A DNA stretch of 9,679 nt from Bacillota bacterium. GTDB taxonomy: Bacteria > Bacillota > Clostridia > Christensenellales > CAG-138. The position numbers and the translations under genes are program-made. How positions within the stretch are numbered: position 1 is the stretch's first letter; the number at the start of each line of letters is the position of its first letter. The DNA lies in the NCBI GenBank assembly GCA_023451115.1, contig JAEXFV010000003.1, forward strand, positions 1 through 9,679, in the 5' to 3' direction. Below are positions 1-5,655 of the stretch, piece by piece. The notes beneath the pieces are model-generated. The model did not search any database. It worked only from the letters and a program-made list of their open reading frames with translations, and was not told the origin of the DNA.

Positions 1-210
1 GATATGAGTCAGCAACAAATGGCTGATTTACTGTTTATCAACCGGCGCACATACAGCAGCTATGAAACGGGAGTGCGCAGCATGTCCCCTGAAATGCTGG
101 TGCGAATTGCACAAGTTCATCAAGTCAGCGTGGATTACTTACTAAATTTGACGGATGAATTGGGCTCGCCCAAATGTCAGGGAAATGCCCAACAGGAAAC
201 AAAGAAATGA
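1..210 (+). CDS. XRE-family DNA-binding regulator, 3' part (5' end outside window)
   Basis: The reading frame is open from the first base (GAT codon) to the TGA ending at 210. The visible 69 residues are the later helices of a lambda-repressor-type helix-turn-helix: MSQQQMADLL (helix 2), then INRRTYSSYETGVRSM with the recognition helix and the typical YSSYETG turn, then a closing SVDYLLNLTD. The ATG at 4 falls in the middle of the usual SQ-Q-ADLL motif. It has no ribosome binding site in view, so the true start is almost certainly upstream and the protein is cut by the window edge. The family binds DNA as dimers at operators; target and ligand are unknown. A lysine/glutamine-rich tail of about 15 residues ends the protein, with no second domain after the HTH. 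No intrinsic terminator follows; the SRP RNA promoter begins 17 bases past the stop. Confidence 0.85.
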   Translation, partial: DMSQQQMADLLFINRRTYSSYETGVRSMSPEMLVRIAQVHQVSVDYLLNLTDELGSPKCQGNAQQETKK

Positions 211-227
211 TTTCTCAACTTTCCCCA

Positions 228-256
228 TTGCATCCGGGTAGCAGACGTTGTACAAT
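228..256 (+). promoter_or_regulatory. Sigma-A-like promoter of the SRP RNA gene
   Basis: TTGCAT (228-233) and TACAAT (251-256) are separated by exactly 17 bases, close to the TTGACA-17-TATAAT consensus. Transcription would begin near 262-264, about 50 bases before the mature SRP RNA. A 7-bp hairpin (275-281 with 288-294, one G-U pair) lies in that 5' leader. This fits a longer precursor trimmed at its 5' end, as established for the B. subtilis small cytoplasmic RNA. Confidence 0.75.
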
Positions 257-313
257 AGATGCATTCTCGAAAATGGGGGCAACAGCGTGCTCCCAAGCGT
301 ATTGATATCCAGT

Positions 314-588
314 TTGCCGCGCTAAGCGGGGAGTTAGCGGTGCCCTGTACCTGCAATCCGCTACAGCAGGGCTGAATTCCCGCTCCCAGGCCAGCGCCTG
401 TGGGGTACTGGTACCGGTAAGGGGTGTTGAGGGCTGGGTCCCGTGCAATCGGCGTCTGTGAACCATGTCAGGTCCTGACGGAAGCAGCATTTAGCAGAAT
501 GTCCGATGTGCCGCGGGGATGCCTGGCCGGAGCTACCTGCCGGGGTGCCGCCCGGAGGTTTCTAGTCAAAGAGCGGGTGCGCGGTATT
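314..588 (+). ncRNA. ffs: Signal recognition particle RNA, large (Bacillus-type, with Alu domain)
   Basis: This RNA, with the Ffh protein, forms the signal recognition particle that delivers ribosomes making membrane proteins to the SecYEG translocon. The S-domain hallmark is at 461-487: AACCATGTCAGGTCC, a four-base apical loop, then GGAAGCAG, which forms the Ffh-binding asymmetric and symmetric loops of helix 8. The 5' Alu-domain signature is also present (GTTAGCGGTGCCCTGTACC from 333, then GCAATCCGC), so this is the roughly 270-nt Gram-positive form and not the short 4.5S type. The ends pair: 315-322 (TGCCGCGC) with 579-586 (GCGCGGTA), 8 bp with one G-U. The ends are inferred from that helix and from memory of the B. 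subtilis scRNA, so they may be off by a few bases. The apical tetraloop is TGAC (476-479) instead of the common GGAA. In B. subtilis the gene lies before dnaX; here a terminator and a small regulator gene follow. Confidence 0.95.
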
Positions 589-597
589 TTTAAAAGA

Positions 598-637
598 TTA
601 CCCGGTTGCGCCATAGAGCGCGGCCGGGTAATTTTAT
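598..637 (+). terminator. Intrinsic terminator of the SRP RNA gene
   Basis: A near-perfect 14-bp stem (598-611 with 618-631, two central T-G wobbles) closes a 6-base loop and is followed by TTTTAT. It starts about 10 bases after the SRP RNA 3' end, so the primary transcript would extend some 45 bases beyond the mature RNA. Together with the promoter at 228 this makes a stand-alone transcription unit of roughly 370 bases. Confidence 0.9.
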
Positions 638-727
638 ATCATTCCCGCCGGATCCCTTAAAACCCTTAGGCTTTGGGCGCTCTACCGCCGCTCTACTTTC
701 AGTTTACCTGGGGAAACCAGCCGTAGG

Positions 728-756
728 TTGCCCTGCCCAAATAAGAAGCATATTAT
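728..756 (+). promoter_or_regulatory. Promoter of the membrane-linked XRE regulator gene
   Basis: TTGCCC (728-733) and TATTAT (751-756) are 17 bases apart, giving an expected start near 763 and a leader of only about 25 bases. The ribosome binding site GGAAGGAG (771-778) follows, with 8 bases to the ATG at 787. The stretch 640-727 between the SRP terminator and this promoter holds nothing recognisable. Confidence 0.6.
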
Positions 757-786
757 AGAAACAGAAAATGGGAAGGAGCCGGCAAT

Positions 787-1188
787 ATGGAGAAGCAAAC
801 CATGGGGGGCGTGATTTCCGCCCGCAGAAAAGCGCTGGGTATGACCCAGGCGCAATTGGCGCAATTGATGAATGTAACGGATAAGGCGGTGTCAAAATGG
901 GAGAGGGATCTGTCCTGCCCTGACGTCAGCGCCCTGTCCAGGCTGGCGGAAGCGTTGGAAGTGCCGGTGGATACCCTGGTGCAGGCTAAGAGCGTGCAAC
1001 CGCCGCAAAACAACAAGGAGGCGGCAAAGTTGATTGGCACGATTTTAAAAGCGGTGCCCCTGGCCATGGGGATTGCAGTGGCGGTAACTTCCATTTTGGG
1101 TAAAATCGATATGCGCTCCGCTTGCATGATGCTGGGCCTTGGCCTTGCCTGCCTGGCGCTCGAGGCGCTGAGAAAAGGCCAGGAGTAA
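787..1188 (+). CDS. Small XRE regulator with two C-terminal membrane helices
   Basis: The protein has 133 residues. Residues 9-64 form a helix-turn-helix of the XRE/HTH_3 type: ISARRKALGMTQAQLAQLM, the recognition helix TDKAVSKWER (31-40), then PDVSALSRLAEALEVPVDTL. A short polar linker (about 65-80, with PPQNN) leads to two hydrophobic segments, about 83-105 and 110-128, separated by a tight charged turn (GKID). The predicted topology keeps both termini in the cytoplasm, with the DNA-binding part tethered to the membrane. HTH proteins with this N-terminus and a hydrophobic tail are common in Clostridia, but their signals are mostly unknown. The gene has its own promoter, a good ribosome binding site (GGAAGGAG) and a terminator-like palindrome 55 bases after the stop. 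It could sense the envelope or simply be anchored there; no ligand domain is visible. Confidence 0.88.
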   Translation: MEKQTMGGVISARRKALGMTQAQLAQLMNVTDKAVSKWERDLSCPDVSALSRLAEALEVPVDTLVQAKSVQPPQNNKEAAKLIGTILKAVPLAMGIAVAVTSILGKIDMRSACMMLGLGLACLALEALRKGQE

Positions 1189-1240
1189 GGAATACCGCCG
1201 AAATAAGCCCTGTTAAAACGATGGCGTAGCCCGCTTGGTG

Positions 1241-1425
1241 TGTCAAAAAAGTCCAATTGGACTTTTTTGAGATTACAGGTTTTGCCTACTTCGGTGCGCT
1301 TCGCCGGGCGGCAAAACCTGCAAAGTACGAAAACACAAGGTTTTCATCCGTTTCGGCGTACACGCCGCCGAAGCCGGATTTTATGTCAAGGGGTGCGCCC
1401 CTTGACAATCCCAGTTTTTTCGACA
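1241..1425. repeat. Palindromic intergenic element with imperfect terminal inverted repeats (MITE-like)
   Basis: The stretch begins TGTCAAAAAAG (1241-1251) and ends TTTTTTCGACA (1415-1425). These are imperfect inverted copies of one another. Between them lie successive perfect or near-perfect hairpins: 1243-1270; 1276-1286 with 1310-1320 (11 bp); 1329-1334 with 1340-1345 (6 bp); 1346-1350 plus 1352-1358 with 1366-1372 plus 1375-1379 (12 bp); and 1384-1393 with 1398-1407 (10 bp, TGCG loop). An open frame crosses the region but looks like an accident of the repeat: it has no ribosome binding site and its codons lie inside the stems. The compact, almost fully self-paired design suggests a non-autonomous mobile or dispersed palindromic element. 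Copies elsewhere in the genome would be needed to prove it; only this one is in view. Confidence 0.5.
1243..1270 (+). terminator. 28-base perfect palindrome, probable bidirectional terminator
   Basis: The 28 bases form a perfect palindrome. The RNA would fold as GTCC-AATT-GGAC extended by A-T pairs, with an A-run on the 5' side and a T-run on the 3' side (1262-1268). The same holds on the other strand, so it can end transcripts from either direction. It is the first structure after the stop of the XRE gene at 1188 and its likely terminator. It also forms the left end of the repeat element at 1241-1425. Confidence 0.6.
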
Positions 1426-1430
1426 GGCTG

Positions 1431-1460
1431 AGCCGCAGCTCAATTTGGGCTGCGGCTTGT
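1431..1460 (+). terminator. GC-rich hairpin with T-rich tail
   Basis: AGCCGCAGC (1431-1439) pairs perfectly with GCTGCGGCT (1449-1457), and TTGTTT follows. It could be a second + strand terminator behind the repeat element. The T-run is interrupted, so its strength is uncertain. Confidence 0.4.
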
Positions 1461-1485
1461 TTCAGCATGGCCAACCCAATGAAAT

Positions 1486-1519
1486 ACGCAGCGCCCCGCC
1501 TGGAGCGCTGCGTTTCCTT
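1486..1519 (+). terminator. GC-rich hairpin followed by TTTCCTTT
   Basis: ACGCAGCGC (1486-1494) pairs perfectly with GCGCTGCGT (1505-1513), and a T-rich tail follows. This is the last of seven stem-loops between 1243 and 1513. It would stop + strand transcription from running antisense into the HU gene. The bases from 1520 to 1581 show nothing recognisable. Confidence 0.5.
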
Positions 1520-1581
1520 TAAATTGAAAAACCGAAAAAATAAGAGTGATGAAAGCGAAAGCTTTTACATAGCGCCATATT

Positions 1582-1611
1582 GAAATCCCCGAACCCTGAA
1601 AAGGCCCGGGG
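1582..1611 (-). terminator. Terminator of the HU gene
   Basis: On the - strand a 9-bp stem (1603-1611 with 1587-1595, two G-U pairs) with a 7-base loop is followed by ATTTC. The T-run is short. A second hairpin (1619-1626 with 1632-1639, 8 perfect bp) lies between this one and the HU stop codon at 1666. The 3' arm and tail (AGGGTTCGGGGATTTC on the - strand) nearly match a segment of the tandem repeat at 5656-5795. Confidence 0.5.
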
Positions 1612-1665
1612 AATACTGATCAAAGCGGCTTGCTTTGATTTCTTGAGCCAATGAATGCGTTGGGG

Positions 1666-1938
1666 TTAGTTCAGGGCTTCTTTGAACGCTTTGCCAGCCT
1701 TAAACACAGGCGCCTTGGAAGCGGGGATGTCGATTTCCGCGCCGGTCATGGGGTTATGGCCCTTGCGAGCTTCGCGGTTCTTCACTTCGAATACGCCAAA
1801 GCCAACCATCTGAACCTTTTCGCCAGCCTTGAGGGAATCGGTTACGGTAGCGATGAAAGCGTTAACGGCCTTTTCAGCGTCTTTCTTGGAGAGTTCGCTC
1901 TTCTGCGCAACAGCAGCAATCAAATCGGTTTTGTTCAT
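1666..1938 (-). CDS. hup: HU-family histone-like DNA-binding protein
   Basis: The 90 residues match the usual length of HU. Features of the family are present from end to end: [25 protein letters not shown] (helices 1 and 2 of the dimer core), then [25 protein letters not shown], which carries the GFG turn and the R-x-x-R-x-G-x-NP-x-TG motif of the DNA-embracing beta arm. The proline that intercalates into DNA sits in the NPMTG tip (near residue 63). The C-terminus [14 protein letters not shown] is also typical. HU dimers bend and compact DNA without strong sequence preference and assist replication, repair and recombination. A strong AAGGAGG lies 9 bases before the ATG. The gene has its own promoter (1998-2026) and lies downstream of mazG on the same strand, so it may also be read from that transcript. 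Confidence 0.97.
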   Translation of the reverse strand: MNKTDLIAAVAQKSELSKKDAEKAVNAFIATVTDSLKAGEKVQMVGFGVFEVKNREARKGHNPMTGAEIDIPASKAPVFKAGKAFKEALN

Positions 1939-1997
1939 TTGTGGATATCCTCCTTCATTGTCTTCAAAAGCAGTTTTTTGCTTATTAGCCGAGAACT

Positions 1998-2026
1998 ATT
2001 GTATCAGCCTTTTTTCTCAGATACAA
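1998..2026 (-). promoter_or_regulatory. Promoter of hup
   Basis: Read on the - strand, TTGTAT (2026-2021) and TACAAT (2003-1998) are spaced by exactly 17 bases. The predicted start is near 1991, giving a leader of about 50 bases that ends in the strong AAGGAGG before the ATG. The promoter sits between the mazG stop and hup, allowing the abundant HU protein to be made independently of the upstream genes. Confidence 0.75.
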
Positions 2027-2037
2027 GTCCTTTGCTT

Positions 2038-3483
2038 TTATTTTGCCCTGTTTTCGGTGGTTTTTACAGCATTCCAAAGGACGTCTTGCTCCGCAAGGGT
2101 CATATTTTCCAGTTTTAGGTTATTTTGCCCCGCCAGGGCCTCCATTGCTGCAAAGCGGCGCAAAAACTTTTCAGCCGCTTCTTTGAGCAAAAATTCCGGG
2201 TCCGTGCCCAAAAGCCGGGCTACGTTTACCGCGGCAAACAAAAGGTCGCCCATTTCTTCGGCCACGTTGCCCTGCCCTGCCATGGCGGCCTGCAGCTCCT
2301 GTATTTCCTCCTCCAGCTTGGGGAAGGCCTCGCTGGCGCTGTCCCAGTCAAACCCCACCTGGGCGGCTTTTTTCTGCACCTTGTAGCTGTACATCAACGC
2401 GGGGAGGTTCTTGGGCACTGCCTGGAGCACCTGCGCCTGGGTGGAAAAATGCTTTTCTTTCTTCTTGAGCTGCTCCCATTTCACCAGCACCTCGTCGGAA
2501 GTGTCCGCCTGCCCGCTGCCAAAAATATGGGGGTGGCGGTACACCAGCTTTTGTACGATGCCGGTGGTTACGTCCCGGTTGGTAAAACGGCCCTGTTCCG
2601 CTGCAATCTGTGCGTGGAAGGCTACTTGCAACAGCACATCCCCCAGCTCCTCACATAGCGCGTCGTCGTCTTTGCGGTCGATAGCGTCCAGCACCTCGTA
2701 GCATTCCTCGATCAGGGATTTTTCGATGGATTGGTGGGTCTGCTCCCGGTCCCATGGGCAGCCGCCAGGGGCCCGCAGCCGGGCCATCACCTCCACCAGC
2801 CCCTGGTAACCATAGCGCTCCAGCTGGTCAAACCCTGCTGGGGGAAGCAGCAGCACTCCGTCTGCCCGGTACTCCTTTTGCCGGTCCAGTTCATACAGGG
2901 GGAAAGCGGTAAGCTGATACGTCCCCTCCCGGTCCATCAGCCCGAAGAACACGTCCCAGTCCTCCGGCCAGTACTCGCTTAAACGCAGCTTTAGCTCCCC
3001 TGCCTGGATAGGGGTATCCACCTCCTCCACGCAAAGGGGGACATACGGGTTCAGGGTTTGAGGCAGGTTCGTTGCGCTGGTCACCAGCCAGGCTTCTCCG
3101 CCCGGCCAGCCCAGGGCAGCCTGGGCGGCTTGTCCATAACCTACGCCGGGAAGCAGCCGGATCTGCGCCTGTGGCAGGCGCTGCCGGATTTCCTGGAGCA
3201 AGGCGGGGCTGGGGCCCCGGCCAGGCAAAGCATAGGTAATATCCCCCTGGGAGATGCCTTCCCCCAGCCGGGCTGCGATGGCCCCGTTGAGGGCGTCAAA
3301 ATCCTCCGCATTGTCGTAAAGATCATCCATAGCGGTAAAGCGCAGCCCTGCCTGCTCCAGGGGCAATATGCAGGGGGACTGGGCTGTTTGCACATAAAGC
3401 CGCTCCGCTTCCCGGCAGGCAGCTAAGGCGGACAGCGTAATGGTTTGGGGGGTGGAAAGGGCGGCAATGGTTAATGTGGGCAT
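2038..3483 (-). CDS. mazG: YabN-type protein: methylase-like domain fused to tandem MazG pyrophosphohydrolase
   Basis: MazG hydrolyses nucleoside triphosphates, including non-canonical ones, to the monophosphate and pyrophosphate. I start it at the ATG at 3483 (481 residues), preceded by AAAAGGAG and a 5-base gap; an in-frame TTG at 3504 overlaps that binding site and is less likely. Residues 1 to about 210 resemble the tetrapyrrole (porphyrin) methylase fold found at the front of YabN. The first MazG module covers about 226-325: APGGCPWDREQTH, EECYE (259-263) and EELGD (278-282), the Mg-binding acidic residues. A second module follows at about 365-450, with LEEEIQEL and EEMGD (409-413). The total length matches B. 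subtilis YabN (about 490). Oddly, the glycine-rich GxGPGD loop expected near the N-terminus is replaced by AALSTPQT, so methyl-donor binding is doubtful. Upstream on the same strand is a YabM-like flippase, as in Bacillus. Confidence 0.95.
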   Translation of the reverse strand: MPTLTIAALSTPQTITLSALAACREAERLYVQTAQSPCILPLEQAGLRFTAMDDLYDNAEDFDALNGAIAARLGEGISQGDITYALPGRGPSPALLQEIRQRLPQAQIRLLPGVGYGQAAQAALGWPGGEAWLVTSATNLPQTLNPYVPLCVEEVDTPIQAGELKLRLSEYWPEDWDVFFGLMDREGTYQLTAFPLYELDRQKEYRADGVLLLPPAGFDQLERYGYQGLVEVMARLRAPGGCPWDREQTHQSIEKSLIEECYEVLDAIDRKDDDALCEELGDVLLQVAFHAQIAAEQGRFTNRDVTTGIVQKLVYRHPHIFGSGQADTSDEVLVKWEQLKKKEKHFSTQAQVLQAVPKNLPALMYSYKVQKKAAQVGFDWDSASEAFPKLEEEIQELQAAMAGQGNVAEEMGDLLFAAVNVARLLGTDPEFLLKEAAEKFLRRFAAMEALAGQNNLKLENMTLAEQDVLWNAVKTTENRAK

Positions 3484-3575
3484 ACTGACTCCTTTTATTT
3501 GCAATCATGGTTTTGCGCCTTGTGGAAAAGGGTGCGGATACAGCAGCATAAAGCGTTGGGCGCTGTTTTGCCGCT

Positions 3576-3593
3576 TAAAATGGGCATATGCCC
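3576..3593 (-). terminator. Weak hairpin at the end of the flippase gene
   Basis: GGGCATATGCCC (3582-3593) overlaps the last base of the flippase stop codon, and on the - strand is followed by ATTTTA. The stem is only 4 strong pairs, so it is at best a partial terminator. With 109 bases to mazG and no clear promoter in the gap, read-through into mazG is likely. Confidence 0.3.
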
Positions 3594-5212
3594 TACCGGC
3601 GGTACAAAACCCGCTCCAGCCTTTTGCCGCCGGGGATATAGGCCAGGTCCGCAGGGCTGAACATGCGCAGCAGCAGCGCCAGCACACAGTAGAGCACCAC
3701 GCCCAGCGCCACGGAACCCAGGGTGGATAACGTGACGGATAGCCCCGCGCCGGTAAGGCCCTGGTAGGCAAAATGCACGGTGGCGCCCATCACAGCGGAG
3801 GAAAGCAGGGGCTTGCCAAACACATCCCACAGGTTCAGCTTCATGGAGGTTTTCCGCACCAGGAAAATCACGTCCAGCATGGCTGCCGTGGCATAGCATA
3901 CCACTGTGGAAACCGCTGCGCCCTGGATGTTGATGTGGGGCTGGCGCATCAGCACCACCATGCTGATTACCTTGAGCACGCCGCCAAACAACAGGTTTAC
4001 CACCGGCACATTGGGCTTGCCCAGGCCCTGAATGACACCTGTGAGGGTTTGTACCAGGGAGAGGAACACCACCCCAATGCAGGCGGTTTGCATCAGCCCT
4101 GCGGCTACGGTGAGCTGGGCAGGCTCCAAAGAGCCGTAGAGCATGGATAAAATAGGCTCTGCCAGCACGAACAGGCCGATGGCGCAGGGGGTGCCGATAA
4201 TCAACGCCAGCTTCATGCCGGTGCGGGCGGCGCTGCGCACGCCTTTATAATCCTTTTTGGCCATGCGGGCGGAGATGGCGGGCACCAGGCTCATCGCCAG
4301 GGCAGTGGTGAGCACTGCGGGCATGTTGATGATGGGGTTTACGTAAGACTTGAGCAGGGAAAAGGTTTCCCGGGCTGTTTCAACGCGAAAGCCGATGCCG
4401 CTTAGCGTGCGGATGACCAGCAGCCCATCCACAATATTCGTCATGGGCATAACAGAAGCGCCGATGGTTACCGGGATGGCAATGGAGAGCAGCTGCCCAA
4501 CGATTCCCCGCCCGCCCTTTGTCCGGGGGGCGGCCGCTTCCCGGGAAAGGGAAGGGAAGGTATTGCGCCGCTTGAGATAAAACAGGAAAATCACGATTAA
4601 CGCCAGAAACTCTGAAATGGATACGCCGATGAGCGCGCCCATGGCGGCATATTCCGGGCCTTTGGGCAGCAGTTTCATCGCCAGGTAAAATCCGCAGACC
4701 AGCTTGCCGATGGACTCCACCACCTGGGAAATCGCGGTGCCGCCCATGTGCTGCAGCCCCTGCAAATAGCCCCGGAAGGCGCACATCACCGACACAAACA
4801 GCAGCGATGGCGCCAGCGCCCGGAAGGAAAGGGCTTGCTTGGCGATTTCGTCCACCGCGTCTGCCGGGTAAGTGACGGCGGACAATCCCTTTGCCCCCAG
4901 CAGCATGATCAGCGTGGTGACCACGCCGATGCACAACAGCAGCCGCAGCGCGGTTTGAAACACGGCCCGGGCCTCCCGGTAGTTCCCCAGGCTCACCCGC
5001 TCGGATACCATTTTGGAAATAGCGGTGGGCAGCCCTGCAGAAGAAATCACCAGCAGCCAGTTGTAGTAATCATACACCAGGCTGTAATAGCTCATGCCCT
5101 CGGGGCCGATGATGTTGTTGAGGGGAATGCGGTACACCGCGCCGATGATTTTAACGACCAGGCCAGCGATGGCCAGTATGGCCGCGCCCTGGACAAACGA
5201 TTTCTTTTCCAT
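3593..5212 (-). CDS. SpoVB/YabM-like polysaccharide or lipid-linked precursor flippase (MOP superfamily)
   Basis: This is a multi-pass membrane protein of 539 residues, the usual length for the family. I start it at ATG 5212 (MEKKSFVQGAAILAIAGLVV), preceded by GGAAGGAG 10 bases upstream. An in-frame start 27 codons further out would add a glycine-rich stretch encoded by the leader hairpin and has no ribosome binding site. About 14 hydrophobic segments run through the sequence. The conserved N-terminal block is clear: KIIGAVYRIPLNNIIGPEGM (21-40), then SYYSLVYDYYNWLLVISSAG and LPTAISKMVSE (to about 71). The family includes SpoVB, YabM and MurJ-like proteins that move undecaprenyl-linked sugars across the membrane for cell wall or spore cortex. 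Its exact substrate cannot be read from sequence. The mazG neighbour supports YabM-type orthology. A 200-base leader with a hairpin touching the ribosome binding site separates promoter and gene. Confidence 0.92.
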   Translation of the reverse strand: MEKKSFVQGAAILAIAGLVVKIIGAVYRIPLNNIIGPEGMSYYSLVYDYYNWLLVISSAGLPTAISKMVSERVSLGNYREARAVFQTALRLLLCIGVVTTLIMLLGAKGLSAVTYPADAVDEIAKQALSFRALAPSLLFVSVMCAFRGYLQGLQHMGGTAISQVVESIGKLVCGFYLAMKLLPKGPEYAAMGALIGVSISEFLALIVIFLFYLKRRNTFPSLSREAAAPRTKGGRGIVGQLLSIAIPVTIGASVMPMTNIVDGLLVIRTLSGIGFRVETARETFSLLKSYVNPIINMPAVLTTALAMSLVPAISARMAKKDYKGVRSAARTGMKLALIIGTPCAIGLFVLAEPILSMLYGSLEPAQLTVAAGLMQTACIGVVFLSLVQTLTGVIQGLGKPNVPVVNLLFGGVLKVISMVVLMRQPHINIQGAAVSTVVCYATAAMLDVIFLVRKTSMKLNLWDVFGKPLLSSAVMGATVHFAYQGLTGAGLSVTLSTLGSVALGVVLYCVLALLLRMFSPADLAYIPGGKRLERVLYRR

Positions 5213-5226
5213 GTTCCCAATACTCC

Positions 5227-5260
5227 TTCCCCCGCCCCCTAAGGCTGCGGGGATTTCCAC
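5227..5260. repeat. Partial relative of the 69-bp tandem repeat, forming a hairpin before the flippase gene
   Basis: The + strand here reads TTCCCCCGCCCCCTAAGG, then a 3-base difference, then CGGGGA and TTC. This matches the first half of the repeat copies at 5656 and 5725 apart from a one-base indel and a few substitutions. On the - strand transcript it folds into a CCCCGC/GCGGGG stem directly upstream of the GGAAGGAG ribosome binding site (- strand of 5221-5228). No T-run follows, so it is not a simple terminator. Confidence 0.55.
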
Positions 5261-5424
5261 AACGTTGGACGCCGCAATCTGCGGTTTTGCCACCCTGATG
5301 GGGCAAAGCTTCCCTGCCTGGCAAAGCCGCCGGATGATAAGGCGCCTTGCCTATGCCTATGAAGGAACCAGGCGGCGCTATGCGTATCCGCTGCTGACCC
5401 GTAAGCAAATTGCATGGCAGCTTT

Positions 5425-5452
5425 AGTATAGCAGATTTTTCCCATTTCCCAA
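5425..5452 (-). promoter_or_regulatory. Promoter of the flippase-mazG unit
   Basis: On the - strand, TTGGGA (5452-5447) is followed after 16 bases by TATACT (5430-5425), and TG one base upstream makes an extended -10 box (TGCTATACT). The start would be near 5418, leaving a leader of about 205 bases before the ATG at 5212. The leader contains several GC-rich hairpins and no convincing reading frame. Confidence 0.6.
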
Positions 5453-5601
5453 CCGAATCAGCCCATTGTTCATGAAAACGACTGGGAAACCCAGGAAAAA
5501 ACCAAAGGATCCCAGGGCTCCTGCAGGGGCGGGAGATTGTAAATTTGTTGTAAACCTATGCGGGATTTTTCGGGAAGATATCCCGCAGCCCCGCTAGGTT
5601 A

Positions 5602-5610
5602 TGCTATACT
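5602..5610 (+). promoter_or_regulatory. Extended -10 promoter of the SPFH gene
   Basis: TGCTATACT (5602-5610) is an extended -10 box identical to the one used in the opposite direction at 5425-5433. No good -35 hexamer lies 16-18 bases upstream, which is tolerated by extended -10 promoters. The start would fall near 5617, so the transcript would carry both copies of the 69-bp repeat in a leader of about 205 bases. Between the two divergent promoters (5453-5600) I see only small hairpins, for example 5482-5494 and GCGGGA (5560-5565) with TCCCGC (5581-5586). Confidence 0.55.
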
Positions 5611-5655
5611 CAACCTATCTCGTATAGGCGCAACCAGATCGCGCTCTACAACAAA

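Noticed and set aside
215..660. Open frames on both strands across the SRP RNA (for example 215-490 on - and 424-660 on +)
   Set aside because: They overlap a clearly recognised structural RNA and its terminator and lack ribosome binding sites.
1257..1583. Open frame of 108 codons on the + strand
   Set aside because: It begins inside the 28-base palindrome, has no ribosome binding site, and its codons run through successive perfect hairpins. It shows no domain and is best explained by the repeat structure.
5255..5310. T-box-like string on the - strand (AGGGTGGCAAAACCGC ... CGTCC) in the flippase leader
   Set aside because: It resembles the T-box antiterminator core but has extra bases inside the conserved motif. 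No terminator with a T-run follows, and a flippase is not a tRNA-related gene.
5453..5624. Sigma-W-type promoter for the SPFH gene, as for flotillin genes of Bacillus
   Set aside because: A TGAAAAC string occurs near 5472, but no CGTA box follows at the required distance; CGTA at 5621 has no matching -35.
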